Origin: Bacteroidia bacterium
Lineage (GTDB): Bacteria > Bacteroidota > Bacteroidia > Bacteroidales > Azobacteroidaceae
NCBI GenBank assembly: GCA_025996895.1
Contig: BNTW01000009.1
Location: 1 to 55,824 of the forward strand
DNA: 55,824 bases
Direction of reading: 5' to 3'
Shown one piece after another: positions 15,318-24,458 of the stretch; position 1 is the stretch's first letter, and the number at the start of each line of letters is the position of its first letter. Made by a program: the position numbers and the translations under genes. Below the pieces are notes generated by a model. The model saw nothing but the letters and a program-made list of their open reading frames with translations, was not told the origin of the DNA and did no database searches.

Positions 15318-15551
15318 ATGACACAGATAACCATAAAACAGGATATAAATAGTACTCAAATGAGTATTTTGTTACATTTGTTTAGTACGTGGAATGTGAA
15401 GGCGGAGATTGCGGAAGAAAATTTTTCAAAGGAGAAAAAAACGGAAAAGAAATTATTTTCTAATTTACGGGGAATTTGGAAAGATCGCGATATTGATGCG
15501 AAAAAACTTCGCCAGGAAGCATGGGCAATAGACAGATACGCTCAAAAATGA
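15318..15551 (+). CDS. VapB-like antitoxin of a type II toxin-antitoxin pair
   Basis: This 77-aa protein begins MTQITIKQDINSTQMSILLH and ends EAWAIDRYAQK. An N-terminal part rich in beta/helix and a charged middle (ENFSKEKKTEKKLFSNLRG) lead to a C-terminal helix (KLRQEAWAIDRYA) of the kind that wraps around a PIN-domain toxin. Its stop overlaps the toxin start as ATGA (15548-15551), the usual coupling of antitoxin and toxin. The in-frame start at 15294 would be upstream of a good purine-rich site, and ATG 15318 fits the promoter and spacing better. VapB-type antitoxins repress their own promoter as a complex with the toxin, but I see no clear operator palindrome. The exact antitoxin family is unsure. 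Confidence 0.8.
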   Translation: MTQITIKQDINSTQMSILLHLFSTWNVKAEIAEENFSKEKKTEKKLFSNLRGIWKDRDIDAKKLRQEAWAIDRYAQK

Positions 15552-15922
15552 TATTATTTGACACTAATATTTTTATCGAAATACTTCGCAATAATCTTCG
15601 TATTTGTGAAATTGTAGATACTATAAATCGAAGCGATGTTGCATTAAGCGATATAGTTCGTATAGAATTGTTTTATGGCTCATTTAACAAAGCGGAGTTG
15701 AAGGAAATAGAAAAGGGGCTTGCCGACTTGCATATATTGCCTGTTCAGCCACAAATTTCCGAGATAGCAGTTGATTTGGTCAAGCAATATTGCTTGTCGC
15801 ATAAATTAAACTTGCCGGATGCCTATATAGCTGCCACTGCTCTATATCACGACATTGAACTTTTTACACTCAACTTAAAGGATTTTAGTTATATATCGAA
15901 TCTGAAATTCTATCAATTGTAA
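15548..15922 (+). CDS. vapC: VapC-like PIN-domain ribonuclease toxin
   Basis: The 124-aa protein opens MILFDTNIFIEIL, the PIN-domain start, with D5 as the first acidic metal ligand. E40 (SDIVRIEL), D91 (NLPDAYIAATA) and the ending TLNLKDF with N109/D112 complete the expected acidic cluster for a Mg-dependent RNase. VapC toxins cut tRNA or rRNA when the antitoxin is lost. The start at 15548 is chosen because it overlaps the antitoxin stop by 4 nt and gives the canonical PIN beginning. A strong terminator (15942-15987) ends the pair. The toxin looks full length and intact. Confidence 0.92.
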   Translation: MILFDTNIFIEILRNNLRICEIVDTINRSDVALSDIVRIELFYGSFNKAELKEIEKGLADLHILPVQPQISEIAVDLVKQYCLSHKLNLPDAYIAATALYHDIELFTLNLKDFSYISNLKFYQL

Positions 15923-15941
15923 AGTAAATAATTTTTATCGG

Positions 15942-15987
15942 ATCACACAAACCAACGATTTTTTCAAAGGTTTGTGTGATTTTTTTA
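15942..15987 (+). terminator. Terminator after vapC
   Basis: ATCACACAAACC (15942-15953) pairs perfectly over 12 bp with GGTTTGTGTGAT (15969-15980), followed by a run of T (15980-15987). Confidence 0.95.
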
Positions 15988-16005
15988 TTGTATAAAACAG
16001 AATAA

Positions 16006-17241
16006 ATGAAACGATACATATTACTATTATTGATTTTAGGATTGACGGGCGCACTTTCCGCCCAAGTCATCCGACTGGATTTCCGCCATTTCGCGGGAAA
16101 AGAATATACTTTTTCGTTGGTAAAAGGCAATCAAAACGACACCATTCTTACCGGCACACTGGACAAAAACGGGCAGGCGGTGCTGGTAGTGCCAAAAACC
16201 ACGTCCGGCTATGCCGGTACAGGCGTGTTCCGCTTAACCGAAGGGGGAGGATTGGACTTTATCCTGAATCAGGAAAAAGCCTTCCTGATTCGCTGTACGG
16301 AAGCCCAGCCCAACGATAAGAATATTTTTTACATCGGCTCACAGGAAAATAATTTTCTGTCGAAAAGCTATTTGAGTCAAGAGGAAGTCTTGGGCAGATA
16401 CGATGTGATCCGTCCGGCTTTGGAAGTCTATGGCAAAAACGACTCGTTGTACGGCGTTTTTGAAAAGGAAAAATGGCGTTTGGAAGCGTCTTACAATGTT
16501 TTGCAAAACAATCTCGAAGAAAGCAAGTTGTATGCAGCCTTTCTTCGCCGGATTCACAATTTCTTGCGTGGCATTCCCGACCGGTTGGGCGAAAGCGGCA
16601 AGGATAATGCAGCAAATTCGTTGGATTTTATTACACAAAAAATGAATCTGAATTGGCTTTATACGAGCAATACCTGGAATCATTTTTGGGACGAATGGCT
16701 CAACCGCGAAATGGAGTTAAAAGATGATAACCGCCTGTTTTTGGATACAAAAACCATTCTTTCCCGCACTCCGGAAGGAGAAATCCGGAATGCGTTGTTG
16801 GATCGGATTTATTCCCTGTACACGCGCTATGGCAAAGACAGTTTGCTCTACGAATTGGGCATGGATCAACTGATTGGCAAGCCGGCGCCGGCTTTACAGA
16901 ACGGCGAAAAACGGCTCGTCCCGAAAAAAGCCCTCGTGATTTTCTACGAATCGGGTTGTAATAACTGCGAAAACGAATTGCTTCGGCTGCGGGGTCTCTA
17001 TCCGTTGTTGAAGGAAAAAGGTTACGACGTGATTTCGATTGCGGCCGACACGAGTGAGGAAGTTTTCAACCGCACGGCTTCGCAATTCCCCTGGACAGCG
17101 AAACAGTGCGATTTTCAGGGCTTCGACGGCGTCAATTTCCGAAACTATCAGGTTGTCGGGACGCCGATGCTGTTTGTAACGGACAAAGAGGGCAAAATCA
17201 CGGGACGATATGCTACCGTCGAAGAGTTGATGGAAAATTAA
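16006..17241 (+). CDS. Exported thioredoxin-like (TlpA/AhpC-TSA type) protein
   Basis: The 411-aa protein has a signal peptide (MKRYILLLLILGLTGALSAQ). The N-terminal half is a beta-rich region like the DUF4369-type domains often fused to periplasmic thioredoxins in this phylum (LDFRHFAGKEYTFSLVKGNQ). A helical linker follows. From about residue 285 there is a thioredoxin fold with LVIFYESGCNNCENELLRL, giving the active-site motif CNNC near 318-321, then GYDVISIAADTSEEVF, the cis-Pro loop VVGTPMLFV and the final GRYATVEELM. CNNC is unusual compared with CGPC/CEPC but retains both cysteines. It is probably a periplasmic thiol-disulfide oxidoreductase. It is transcribed alone and followed by a terminator. 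Confidence 0.85.
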   Translation: MKRYILLLLILGLTGALSAQVIRLDFRHFAGKEYTFSLVKGNQNDTILTGTLDKNGQAVLVVPKTTSGYAGTGVFRLTEGGGLDFILNQEKAFLIRCTEAQPNDKNIFYIGSQENNFLSKSYLSQEEVLGRYDVIRPALEVYGKNDSLYGVFEKEKWRLEASYNVLQNNLEESKLYAAFLRRIHNFLRGIPDRLGESGKDNAANSLDFITQKMNLNWLYTSNTWNHFWDEWLNREMELKDDNRLFLDTKTILSRTPEGEIRNALLDRIYSLYTRYGKDSLLYELGMDQLIGKPAPALQNGEKRLVPKKALVIFYESGCNNCENELLRLRGLYPLLKEKGYDVISIAADTSEEVFNRTASQFPWTAKQCDFQGFDGVNFRNYQVVGTPMLFVTDKEGKITGRYATVEELMEN

Positions 17242-17260
17242 AAAAACATTCTCCACTCAC

Positions 17261-17329
17261 ATCAGGAAAGCAACGGGTACATTCTCAAAAGTTCGCATAA
17301 CTCAAATCCGTTGTTTTCCCTGATTTTTC
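17261..17329 (+). terminator. Terminator between convergent genes
   Basis: ATCAGGAAAGCAACGG (17261-17276) is nearly the reverse complement of 17308-17324 (one mismatch and one extra base), and TTTTTC follows on the plus strand. It ends the thioredoxin-like gene; the stem could also serve the convergent CotH gene. Confidence 0.75.
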
Positions 17330-17345
17330 GTTCAGCATAGAGTGT

Positions 17346-19994
17346 TTATTGCACGATCAGTTTTTCCGTATAAACTTGCTCGGCATCAGCGATCACCACG
17401 ACATACACGCCCGGTGCAAGCGAGGTGGAATTGACCCGCTGTCCGGAAATCGAATATACAGTCAATCGAGCTTCCGGCGAAGCATTGAACACTTGTAATT
17501 GTCCGTTGCGGTATGCAACTTCTACCGGCGATTGTCCGACTTCGGAGATGGCCGTATTTTCTTCGATGGAAATTTCATGTATCGACCACCAGTTGTCGTC
17601 CGCTTTTCCGGTTTGCTCAATCTTGATGTATTGGGCGTTCCGCGATTTCGGAAGAACGATACGGGTTTCTTCTCCGTATGTGCCTTCACCAGTTACGACG
17701 ACTTTACTCCAGTATCCGGCGTTTTGCGCTGTATATACGGCATATCCGCGCGGATAATCGTTTTCGCTGCCGGTCTGTTTCAGAATAATCGTGTTGAAAC
17801 TTTGCATGTCTAACATATCGAAGGCAAACCATTCGTCTCCCACCTGTGCTGCGCCTGTACTCCAACGAGTGGAAATATCGCCGTCGAACGCATTTTTCGG
17901 ATTGGCACCTGTCGAAGCAGACGAGGCATACGGGAACCACAAATTCTGATAATTTACGTTTTCTACCTTAAATTCATGGATTACCCACGCACTTCCACCG
18001 CCTGATGTTCCGGTTTGCATTAATTTCACATAGCGGGTTTCATAGACTTGCGGGAGGCGAATACGCATCACGTTTTCCTGCTGACCGGCTTCCGTAACCA
18101 CCGGCTCGCCCCAATCTACACCATTGTTCGAGATATATACCTGACACAGACGCGGATAAGTCGTTTCTCCGTTTTCCTGCTGTAAGACAATCGTATTGAA
18201 CTTTTGGCGATCTTGCATATCTACTGCAAACCATTCGTCGCCGGATTGTCCTTTGCCCGAACTCCAGTGTGTAGCGGTCAAATCATCGACAGCATTGTAC
18301 GGCTCTTCGCCCGGATTGGACGATGAAGCGGTTGCTACCCAATAAATCACCGGACCCTCATCGTTTGTGCCGAAACGGAGCGTATCGGATGCCAGACTGA
18401 CATTGCCCCATTGGTCTTTGATTTTCACCCAATATTTGCCTTTGGCCGTAATGCGGAAAGACGGCCGGTTTTCAAAACTTCCGTCGTTCCAACTGTAAGT
18501 ATATTTATTGTTGTTGCCGTTTTCGTCGCTTCGCATGACTTTCACTTCAAACGAGCGCGATTCATTGACGGCTTCCGGATCCATCACGCGGATAACCGGC
18601 TTGATTTCTTTCATGCGCAGGCCTTTGTCTGCATCTGTTCGTCCGAGATTGACATATACCCAGTTGTTGCGCGACATCGTCCATTCGCTCAACCATTGCA
18701 CGTGTCCTTTGTAGGTGGTCGGTGTCCGGCGTCCTTCGCCGTCGCTAACAAAACCATCGATAATGTCGGGATATTTGGCATATTCCCGTGTCAAAACGCC
18801 GGCTTCGTCTAATTGTTTGTAGTTGGCTTCCAAAATTTGAGGAATTTGGTTGAAAAGCGGTAGCAAGGCTTCATAGCGGTCAATAAATTTCTGCGCATAA
18901 CGGTCGTCCTGATTTAACCGGCCAAACCATGCGTGCGTTTTCACCCAATTGTTTTCTTCCATATAAACGCCCGAATTTCCAAACGAAAGGTCGAAATCCC
19001 AAGGCGCGCTCATGTTCAGTTTGCCGTTGCGGTCTTTGTGCATGAAACAGCTGGCATGGAACAAGTTATCGCAACCTTTCGACAATTCGTGCAACACTGT
19101 CCAATCGATAAAACTTTCTTCGTTGATGTATTTTTGATAACCATTCACCGGGTCTTTGAAATTGTCGCCCCGAAGCACGTTTTCGTATTCATCCAGCCAA
19201 TTTTTTATCCACGCGCGTTGCGATTGGCCGTATTCGTCCGTCAGGTTTTTTGGTTTGGGATATTTGAATACGAAATTGATGTTATACGGTCCGGACTGAA
19301 TTTGTGTCTGCGTTTCGATGGCTTTACTTTTGTCACCGTCGCGCGGAGTAACTTCCAGAATATAACCTCCACTCAAATCATTCGATTCTGCATTGTTTTT
19401 CTTAATATCGATCCGGTTGTTGTCGCGCTGGATTTTTTCCGACACGAAATATAAACCGCGATAATCGTCGTTAATCCATACTTCGACGTATTGGCCGTGT
19501 GGCGTCCAAAGAATGCCGGGCATTTTTTGTCCCAGATAAAAAGCCAGCGGAATACGCATCAAACTCCGGTCTACCCAGAAATTCAACAAAGTAAATTCTT
19601 CGCCTTCGGGGATGTCCAGCAACGGCGCGCGCCGGTTGGTTGTCCAATCGTCTTCGACAAAATCGATGTTATAGGGACGTTTTGACCGGTTCCAAGACGT
19701 GTTTCCGCGTCCGTCAATCAGGATATTTCCGGTATAAAATTGGTCTTCGGTGTAGATAGAAGTTGCCGAATTTTTGACCGTCATTTTAGCACGCAGTTTC
19801 CCTATGTAGGGTTTGCCGGCGTGTTCCTGTTGTTTTTCGTTCTCGATGTCGCCGATTTGCTTACCGTCTTCCAGCGTGATATGGATTTCTGCAATGCCTT
19901 TCGGCGAAAACAAAAAGTCTTCGTTTTGCGCCGGTGTAGCCATGCAAATAAAAAAGAATAAAATGCTCGCGAGGGTTATTTTTCGTAAATTCAT
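17346..19994 (-). CDS. CotH kinase family protein with two discoidin domains and T9SS tail
   Basis: The 882-aa protein has a signal peptide (to about residue 22, MATPAQ). The CotH domain, about 30-450, has RGNTSWNRSKRPYNIDF, DRSLMRIPLAFYLG, YRGLYFVSEKIQRDNNRIDI, GCDNLFHASCF and PWDFDLSFGN (near residue 330), so the presumed phosphotransfer Asp residues are kept. Two F5/8-type C (discoidin) domains follow at about 548-681 and 685-811, with WSSGKGQSGDEWFAVDM and RWSTGAAQVGDEWFAFDM. These usually bind carbohydrate. A T9SS sorting domain ends the protein (LTVYSISGQRV, LAPGVYVVVI). Its start abuts the stop of the beta-helix gene, so it is the last gene of a three-gene operon with that gene and GH95. 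It may be a secreted kinase tethered to glycans; targets are unknown. Confidence 0.9.
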   Translation of the reverse strand: MNLRKITLASILFFFICMATPAQNEDFLFSPKGIAEIHITLEDGKQIGDIENEKQQEHAGKPYIGKLRAKMTVKNSATSIYTEDQFYTGNILIDGRGNTSWNRSKRPYNIDFVEDDWTTNRRAPLLDIPEGEEFTLLNFWVDRSLMRIPLAFYLGQKMPGILWTPHGQYVEVWINDDYRGLYFVSEKIQRDNNRIDIKKNNAESNDLSGGYILEVTPRDGDKSKAIETQTQIQSGPYNINFVFKYPKPKNLTDEYGQSQRAWIKNWLDEYENVLRGDNFKDPVNGYQKYINEESFIDWTVLHELSKGCDNLFHASCFMHKDRNGKLNMSAPWDFDLSFGNSGVYMEENNWVKTHAWFGRLNQDDRYAQKFIDRYEALLPLFNQIPQILEANYKQLDEAGVLTREYAKYPDIIDGFVSDGEGRRTPTTYKGHVQWLSEWTMSRNNWVYVNLGRTDADKGLRMKEIKPVIRVMDPEAVNESRSFEVKVMRSDENGNNNKYTYSWNDGSFENRPSFRITAKGKYWVKIKDQWGNVSLASDTLRFGTNDEGPVIYWVATASSSNPGEEPYNAVDDLTATHWSSGKGQSGDEWFAVDMQDRQKFNTIVLQQENGETTYPRLCQVYISNNGVDWGEPVVTEAGQQENVMRIRLPQVYETRYVKLMQTGTSGGGSAWVIHEFKVENVNYQNLWFPYASSASTGANPKNAFDGDISTRWSTGAAQVGDEWFAFDMLDMQSFNTIILKQTGSENDYPRGYAVYTAQNAGYWSKVVVTGEGTYGEETRIVLPKSRNAQYIKIEQTGKADDNWWSIHEISIEENTAISEVGQSPVEVAYRNGQLQVFNASPEARLTVYSISGQRVNSTSLAPGVYVVVIADAEQVYTEKLIVQ

Positions 19995-21455
19995 TTATTT
20001 AATAATTATTTTCGTTTGATATTGTTTGTCTCCTGCGGTCAATATCAAGAGATACAGGCCGCTTTGCGTGGGTGTTTTCAGCGTATTTTCGCCCGAATGC
20101 AGCGTGCCGGTGCTTACCGTTTTGCCGGAAGTATTGACCCATTGGTATTTGACTTCCGAAATGGTCGCAGCGTTTAAAGCTACTTGTATATTTTCGCCGT
20201 TTTTCACCGGATTGGGGTAAATTTGCACTTGCAATGCTTCGGCAGGAACAGTCGCAATGCCTAATGTCCATTCGTAATACACTTCTTTGCCTTCGGGAGC
20301 TTGATTGCCTTCCACCACGCAGTTGGTCAATGTTCCGCCGTTGCCGACATATACGCCGCCGCCACGTGAAGACGATTGATTGTTTTTCACGATACAGTTT
20401 TTCAATCCGCCCTCTTTAGCAAGGAAAACACCGCCGCCTGCACTGAAAATGCTGTCCGTATCGGTCGGGCGGACAAACGAATGAACTCCACTTACCGTGT
20501 AGGCATTATATTTTAAGGCAGGGTGAACATATTCTTTTCCGAAGAAATACGTCCAGGCCATGGTTGGACTTAAGTTCGTACTTGTCCAATAGCCGTGCAA
20601 AATGTCTTTGCCGATGTTCTTCAAAACAGGCATAATACCGGAATCGTATACTTCCTGCAATTCGCCGGCCGAAGGCAGATACCAATGGTCGTATTCGTCA
20701 ACAGTCAGCGTAGAACACCAATAAGCAGCGTAATTATTACTTTTTCCATCTTCTTTGTCAAGAAAATCGGCGGAAGTTTCACCGAAAAGCGTAAGGAGAG
20801 TAATCGAATTTCCTGATCCATTCAAATCGGCTTTCGCTTCTTCCGGAGAAATTATTTCAGGAAGAACGATATCCGCGATTGAACTGATATAGTTATTGTT
20901 ATAACCACCCCATTGTTTTTGAATTTCTTCGCGACCGAATAACATGCCTTGTCCGGTTTCCGCATTGTATTTATATAACACGCCGGCAATCTGGTTGCTG
21001 CGGTTTCCGTAATAAATGATACTGCCGACATTCAATTCCACAGCGGGCTTGCCGTTTTGTATCACTAATCCTTCCCAAACGGTTGGAATAGCGAAAGGAG
21101 CAAATTGGGTAATCACCCGTTGCGTTCCGCCGCCGTCTAAAATGGTTTGTTTAGCGGGGTCGGTTTGCGTCAAAACGTCGTAACGTTCTGTCGGATTGGC
21201 ATTGTTGGCTGTATAACCGCCTTTCACCGAAACGCCTTCTTTCATGCGGAAACCGCCGTAATATGTTCCGACGCCTACATAAACGGTGTCGCCTGCCGAC
21301 GCTCTATCTACTATTGCTTGTATATTATTAGACGCCCAACTCCAAGAAGTCCCTGCGAGTGAGGGTGAGCCATCAATCTTTACATAATATTTCTTCTGGG
21401 CAAATCCCAACAGCGAGATAGCCAGAAAGCCGATTAAAATGACTTGTTTTTTCAT
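19995..21455 (-). CDS. T9SS beta-helix protein with inserted Lcl/DUF1566-like domain
   Basis: The 486-aa protein has a signal peptide (MKKQVILIGFLAISLLGFAQ). A right-handed beta-helix begins with ASAGDTVYVGVGTYYGGFRM and VSVKGGYTANN, breaks off near residue 135 (VIQNGKPA), and resumes near 335 with AGGGVFLAKEGGLKNCIVKN and SRGGGVYVGNGGTLTNC. Between them, about 200 residues (VGSIIYYGN, YNAETGQGMLFGREE, WYLPSAGELQEVYDSG, GYWTSTNLSP, VHSFVRP) look like an Lcl/DUF1566 C-type-lectin-like domain. The C-terminal 80 residues (QIYPNPVKNGENIQV, SGLYLLIL) are a T9SS sorting domain. It lies 12 nt after GH95 and abuts CotH, so all three should be co-transcribed. It is probably a surface glycan-binding or polysaccharide-active protein; no catalytic residues can be named. 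Confidence 0.85.
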   Translation of the reverse strand: MKKQVILIGFLAISLLGFAQKKYYVKIDGSPSLAGTSWSWASNNIQAIVDRASAGDTVYVGVGTYYGGFRMKEGVSVKGGYTANNANPTERYDVLTQTDPAKQTILDGGGTQRVITQFAPFAIPTVWEGLVIQNGKPAVELNVGSIIYYGNRSNQIAGVLYKYNAETGQGMLFGREEIQKQWGGYNNNYISSIADIVLPEIISPEEAKADLNGSGNSITLLTLFGETSADFLDKEDGKSNNYAAYWCSTLTVDEYDHWYLPSAGELQEVYDSGIMPVLKNIGKDILHGYWTSTNLSPTMAWTYFFGKEYVHPALKYNAYTVSGVHSFVRPTDTDSIFSAGGGVFLAKEGGLKNCIVKNNQSSSRGGGVYVGNGGTLTNCVVEGNQAPEGKEVYYEWTLGIATVPAEALQVQIYPNPVKNGENIQVALNAATISEVKYQWVNTSGKTVSTGTLHSGENTLKTPTQSGLYLLILTAGDKQYQTKIIIK

Positions 21456-21467
21456 AAGGCAATAATT

Positions 21468-24428
21468 TTATTTTGAAATTGTATAAACCGTACCTTCCGT
21501 TGTATTGAAAGAAATCGTATTATCGTCTATCACAGTCGAAGAAACGCCTGTAACGGTATAATCCTTAATTCCCGGATATTTAATGATACATTTCTTTCCC
21601 GAATTAGACGTAATTTCCAATTTGTCTAACTGTTTGTTTGTCCAATCGGCCGACAATTCAAAGTTTCCTCTTGCTTTCACGCCTTTGAAGCTACCCGAAG
21701 CCCAATTGTCCGACAATGCCGGAAGGATTTCGATAGCATCGCCCTGACTTTGCACCAGCATTTCGGTCATACCGGCTGTTGCCCCAAAGTTTCCGTCGAT
21801 TTGGAAGGGTGGGTGCGTGTCGAACAAATTAGTCAGCGTGGATTCTTTCAGCAATTCCTGTACCATTTTGTGTGAATGATTGCCGTCGCGCAGACGCGCC
21901 CAGAAGTTGATTTTCCATGCTTTACTCCAGCCTGTACCGCCATCGCCGCGTGTGTTCAGTGATTTTTTCATGGCTTCGGCATACAAATCTTCCTGCGCAC
22001 TCCGTCCGGCTACGATTTGCGAGCCAGGATGCAGCCAGAATAAATGATTTGCGTGCCGGTGTCCGCCGTCGCCCGAAATATCTAATTGTGTTTCGTCTTT
22101 CCATTCCATAAATTGACCGGCCAGACCGATTTGCGGGCCGGCTAAACGAGCTTTAGCCGCTTGAATTTCTACAATATTGGGATCAGTAGGTACAGCATCA
22201 ACTGTTTGGGAAGTTATGGCATAATACGCTTTGATTACCATATCAAACAATTCGGTGATTACGCCCTGGTCGCAGGCCGTACCTATTGCGTAGGGGCCGT
22301 GTTCGGGCGAATAAGACGGCGAAGCGACCAGCGTGCCGTCGCGCGTGTCCGTCCATAAATTATCAACCCAGAAAAGGGCGGCGTCCAGCATAACCGGATA
22401 ATATTCGGCCAAAAATTCCTTGTCTTGATTGAACAAATAATATTCCCAAATATCCTGGCAGAGCCAGCCGGCAGCTGCCGGAAAATAGAAAGCGTCGGAA
22501 GTGGCCGGTCCGGTATTTCCCCAGATATTGTTTTCGTGGAAATCAACCCAGCCTCGCGTCTTTTCGCCGAAATAACGTTTGGCTGTGAATTTTCCGCGCG
22601 GCACCAAGCTTTTCACATAATCAATGGCCGGCCAGTGACAATCCGCCAGATTGGTCTGTTCGGCGAGCCAATAATTCATCTGTATATTAATATTGGTATG
22701 ATAATCGGCAGCCCAAGGGGGCGTCAATCCTTCTGCCCAAATGCCCTGCAAATTGGCCGGCAAAGAGCCTTTGCGCGAGGAAGAAATCAACAAATAGCGT
22801 CCATATTGGAAATACAACTCTTCGAGATACAGGTTTTCGGACGTTGTATTCGTGCCGTTTTTGTAACCTGCCAATAATTTGTCGGTCATTTTTCCGTTGG
22901 TATTCGCGGCATTGGTCAAACTGAGCGACATGCGGTTGAACAGCGATTGATAATCCTGAATATGCTTGTCTAAAATCTCCGAATAGGCTTCACTGCTTAC
23001 TTTACCGATCGAAACTTCGGCTTTTGTCAAAGGATCTTCGGTAGAAAAATAATTATAAGTATCGTCCATGCACCAGAAATAATTGGTTGCAGCGGAAGAA
23101 ATGATCAGGATTTCGTCGGCATTTTCCACCGTCAGTTTGTCGTTGGAAGCTGAAAGGGTTCCATTAGGAGCAAACACCTGCAATTCTTGTGCAAATTTCA
23201 ACCCATTGGCTGTTTGGTCGGAAGGCTGGCCGGTGATGGCAACCGTTCCGTATGTTTTTGTTCCTTCCGGTGCGGAAGCTGAAATCGAAACTTTGGTTTG
23301 TGGTGTTGTCAGCCAGATATTTCGCGAAAGTTTGCCCGGTTGGTCGGCTGTCAGGCGGATAACCAATACATTGTTGGGGTGACTGATAAAATATTCGCGC
23401 GTGTAATTCACACCGGCCTGCGTGTAAGTTACTTTTGCTACGGAGCGGTCGATATCTAATTCGCGGCGATAATTGGTGAAAGCGGGGAATTGCGTTGCTG
23501 CTGCATTTTCGAGCGCGATTTCGCTTAATTGGGGTGGGGTAGTACCGTTGCTGCCGGCCGTCGCCAAAATTTCAAATTTAAAATATTTATAGATAACGGT
23601 GCTTGAAAGCGCGTAGCGGATACTCTGGTTTCTGCCCGAAAACGTGATATTCGAGCGCGTATCAATTAAGGTATATTCCTGTCCGTCGTTCGATCCGTAC
23701 AAATTCCACGATTTGGGGTCGCGGTCGGGAACGTCATTGCCCGAAGTCAGCGTGTAGGCCGAAGTTGCGAACGGAGAAGCATATTCCCAAGCTACATAAC
23801 AAGGAAATTTTTTGAAACCGGTGTCTGAATACCATTTTGTATTGATACTGCCGTCGAACAACAGTGTCAATTTTTCGCCGCCGATCGGATTGTCGCAGTC
23901 GCCGGTGATATTCAAAATTTCGGGAATAACCACCGAAGTATAGGCAATATTAATGTTACCGAGCGACTGATAGGATCCGAAATCGTTTTTCGTTCCTTTC
24001 AGCTGATTGACATACGCCCGCGTGGTAGCGTTGTCCGGGTAGTTTTGGGCCACCACTTTTCCGCTCTCGTCAATATACGCCTGCTTGGTTGCGGAAAACG
24101 CAGTCATATCTTTCTGCAACGCTTCCTGTGCTCGAAGTAAATTTTTTGTGTTTGCTTCAGGAGTTTGCAAATGACCACCATTGTAATTGGGATTTTTACC
24201 CGGTCCGCCCGACCAAAGTGAATGTTCATTAATTTGAATAATATCAGTCGGGACATCACCGAAAACCATTGCACCGATATTTCCGTTACCGAGTGGCAAC
24301 GCTTCACTTTCCCACAATGTTGCAGGGAAATCATACTGTAGTTTCAACGGCAGAGTAGTCTGCGCCTGAACTGAAAAACTGCAAAAAAAGACATTGGCAA
24401 TGAATGCAAATAAAAGATGTTTTCTCAT
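21468..24428 (-). CDS. GH95 alpha-L-fucosidase/galactosidase with inserted discoidin domain
   Basis: The protein is 986 aa from ATG 24428, chosen over the upstream in-frame start because it gives a clean signal peptide (MRKHLLFAFIANVFFCSFSVQ). The N-terminal GH95 sandwich begins with LPLGNGNIGAMVFGDVP and INEHSLWSGGPG. It is interrupted at about 160-320 by a discoidin-like segment (LLFDGSINTKWYSD, WNLYGSNDGQEYTLIDTRS, YKYFKFEI). The (alpha/alpha)6 catalytic domain has NINIQMNYW near 578 (two Asn that assist catalysis), SPEHGP with a Glu near 708 and FQIDGNFGATAG with an Asp near 876, all GH95 active-site positions. GH95 enzymes remove alpha-1,2-L-fucose or L-galactose from glycan ends. No T9SS tail is present, so it is probably periplasmic. 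It heads the minus-strand operon. Confidence 0.93.
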   Translation of the reverse strand: MRKHLLFAFIANVFFCSFSVQAQTTLPLKLQYDFPATLWESEALPLGNGNIGAMVFGDVPTDIIQINEHSLWSGGPGKNPNYNGGHLQTPEANTKNLLRAQEALQKDMTAFSATKQAYIDESGKVVAQNYPDNATTRAYVNQLKGTKNDFGSYQSLGNINIAYTSVVIPEILNITGDCDNPIGGEKLTLLFDGSINTKWYSDTGFKKFPCYVAWEYASPFATSAYTLTSGNDVPDRDPKSWNLYGSNDGQEYTLIDTRSNITFSGRNQSIRYALSSTVIYKYFKFEILATAGSNGTTPPQLSEIALENAAATQFPAFTNYRRELDIDRSVAKVTYTQAGVNYTREYFISHPNNVLVIRLTADQPGKLSRNIWLTTPQTKVSISASAPEGTKTYGTVAITGQPSDQTANGLKFAQELQVFAPNGTLSASNDKLTVENADEILIISSAATNYFWCMDDTYNYFSTEDPLTKAEVSIGKVSSEAYSEILDKHIQDYQSLFNRMSLSLTNAANTNGKMTDKLLAGYKNGTNTTSENLYLEELYFQYGRYLLISSSRKGSLPANLQGIWAEGLTPPWAADYHTNINIQMNYWLAEQTNLADCHWPAIDYVKSLVPRGKFTAKRYFGEKTRGWVDFHENNIWGNTGPATSDAFYFPAAAGWLCQDIWEYYLFNQDKEFLAEYYPVMLDAALFWVDNLWTDTRDGTLVASPSYSPEHGPYAIGTACDQGVITELFDMVIKAYYAITSQTVDAVPTDPNIVEIQAAKARLAGPQIGLAGQFMEWKDETQLDISGDGGHRHANHLFWLHPGSQIVAGRSAQEDLYAEAMKKSLNTRGDGGTGWSKAWKINFWARLRDGNHSHKMVQELLKESTLTNLFDTHPPFQIDGNFGATAGMTEMLVQSQGDAIEILPALSDNWASGSFKGVKARGNFELSADWTNKQLDKLEITSNSGKKCIIKYPGIKDYTVTGVSSTVIDDNTISFNTTEGTVYTISK

Positions 24429-24458
24429 GGTATATTCTCTATAATTTATGTTAAAAAA

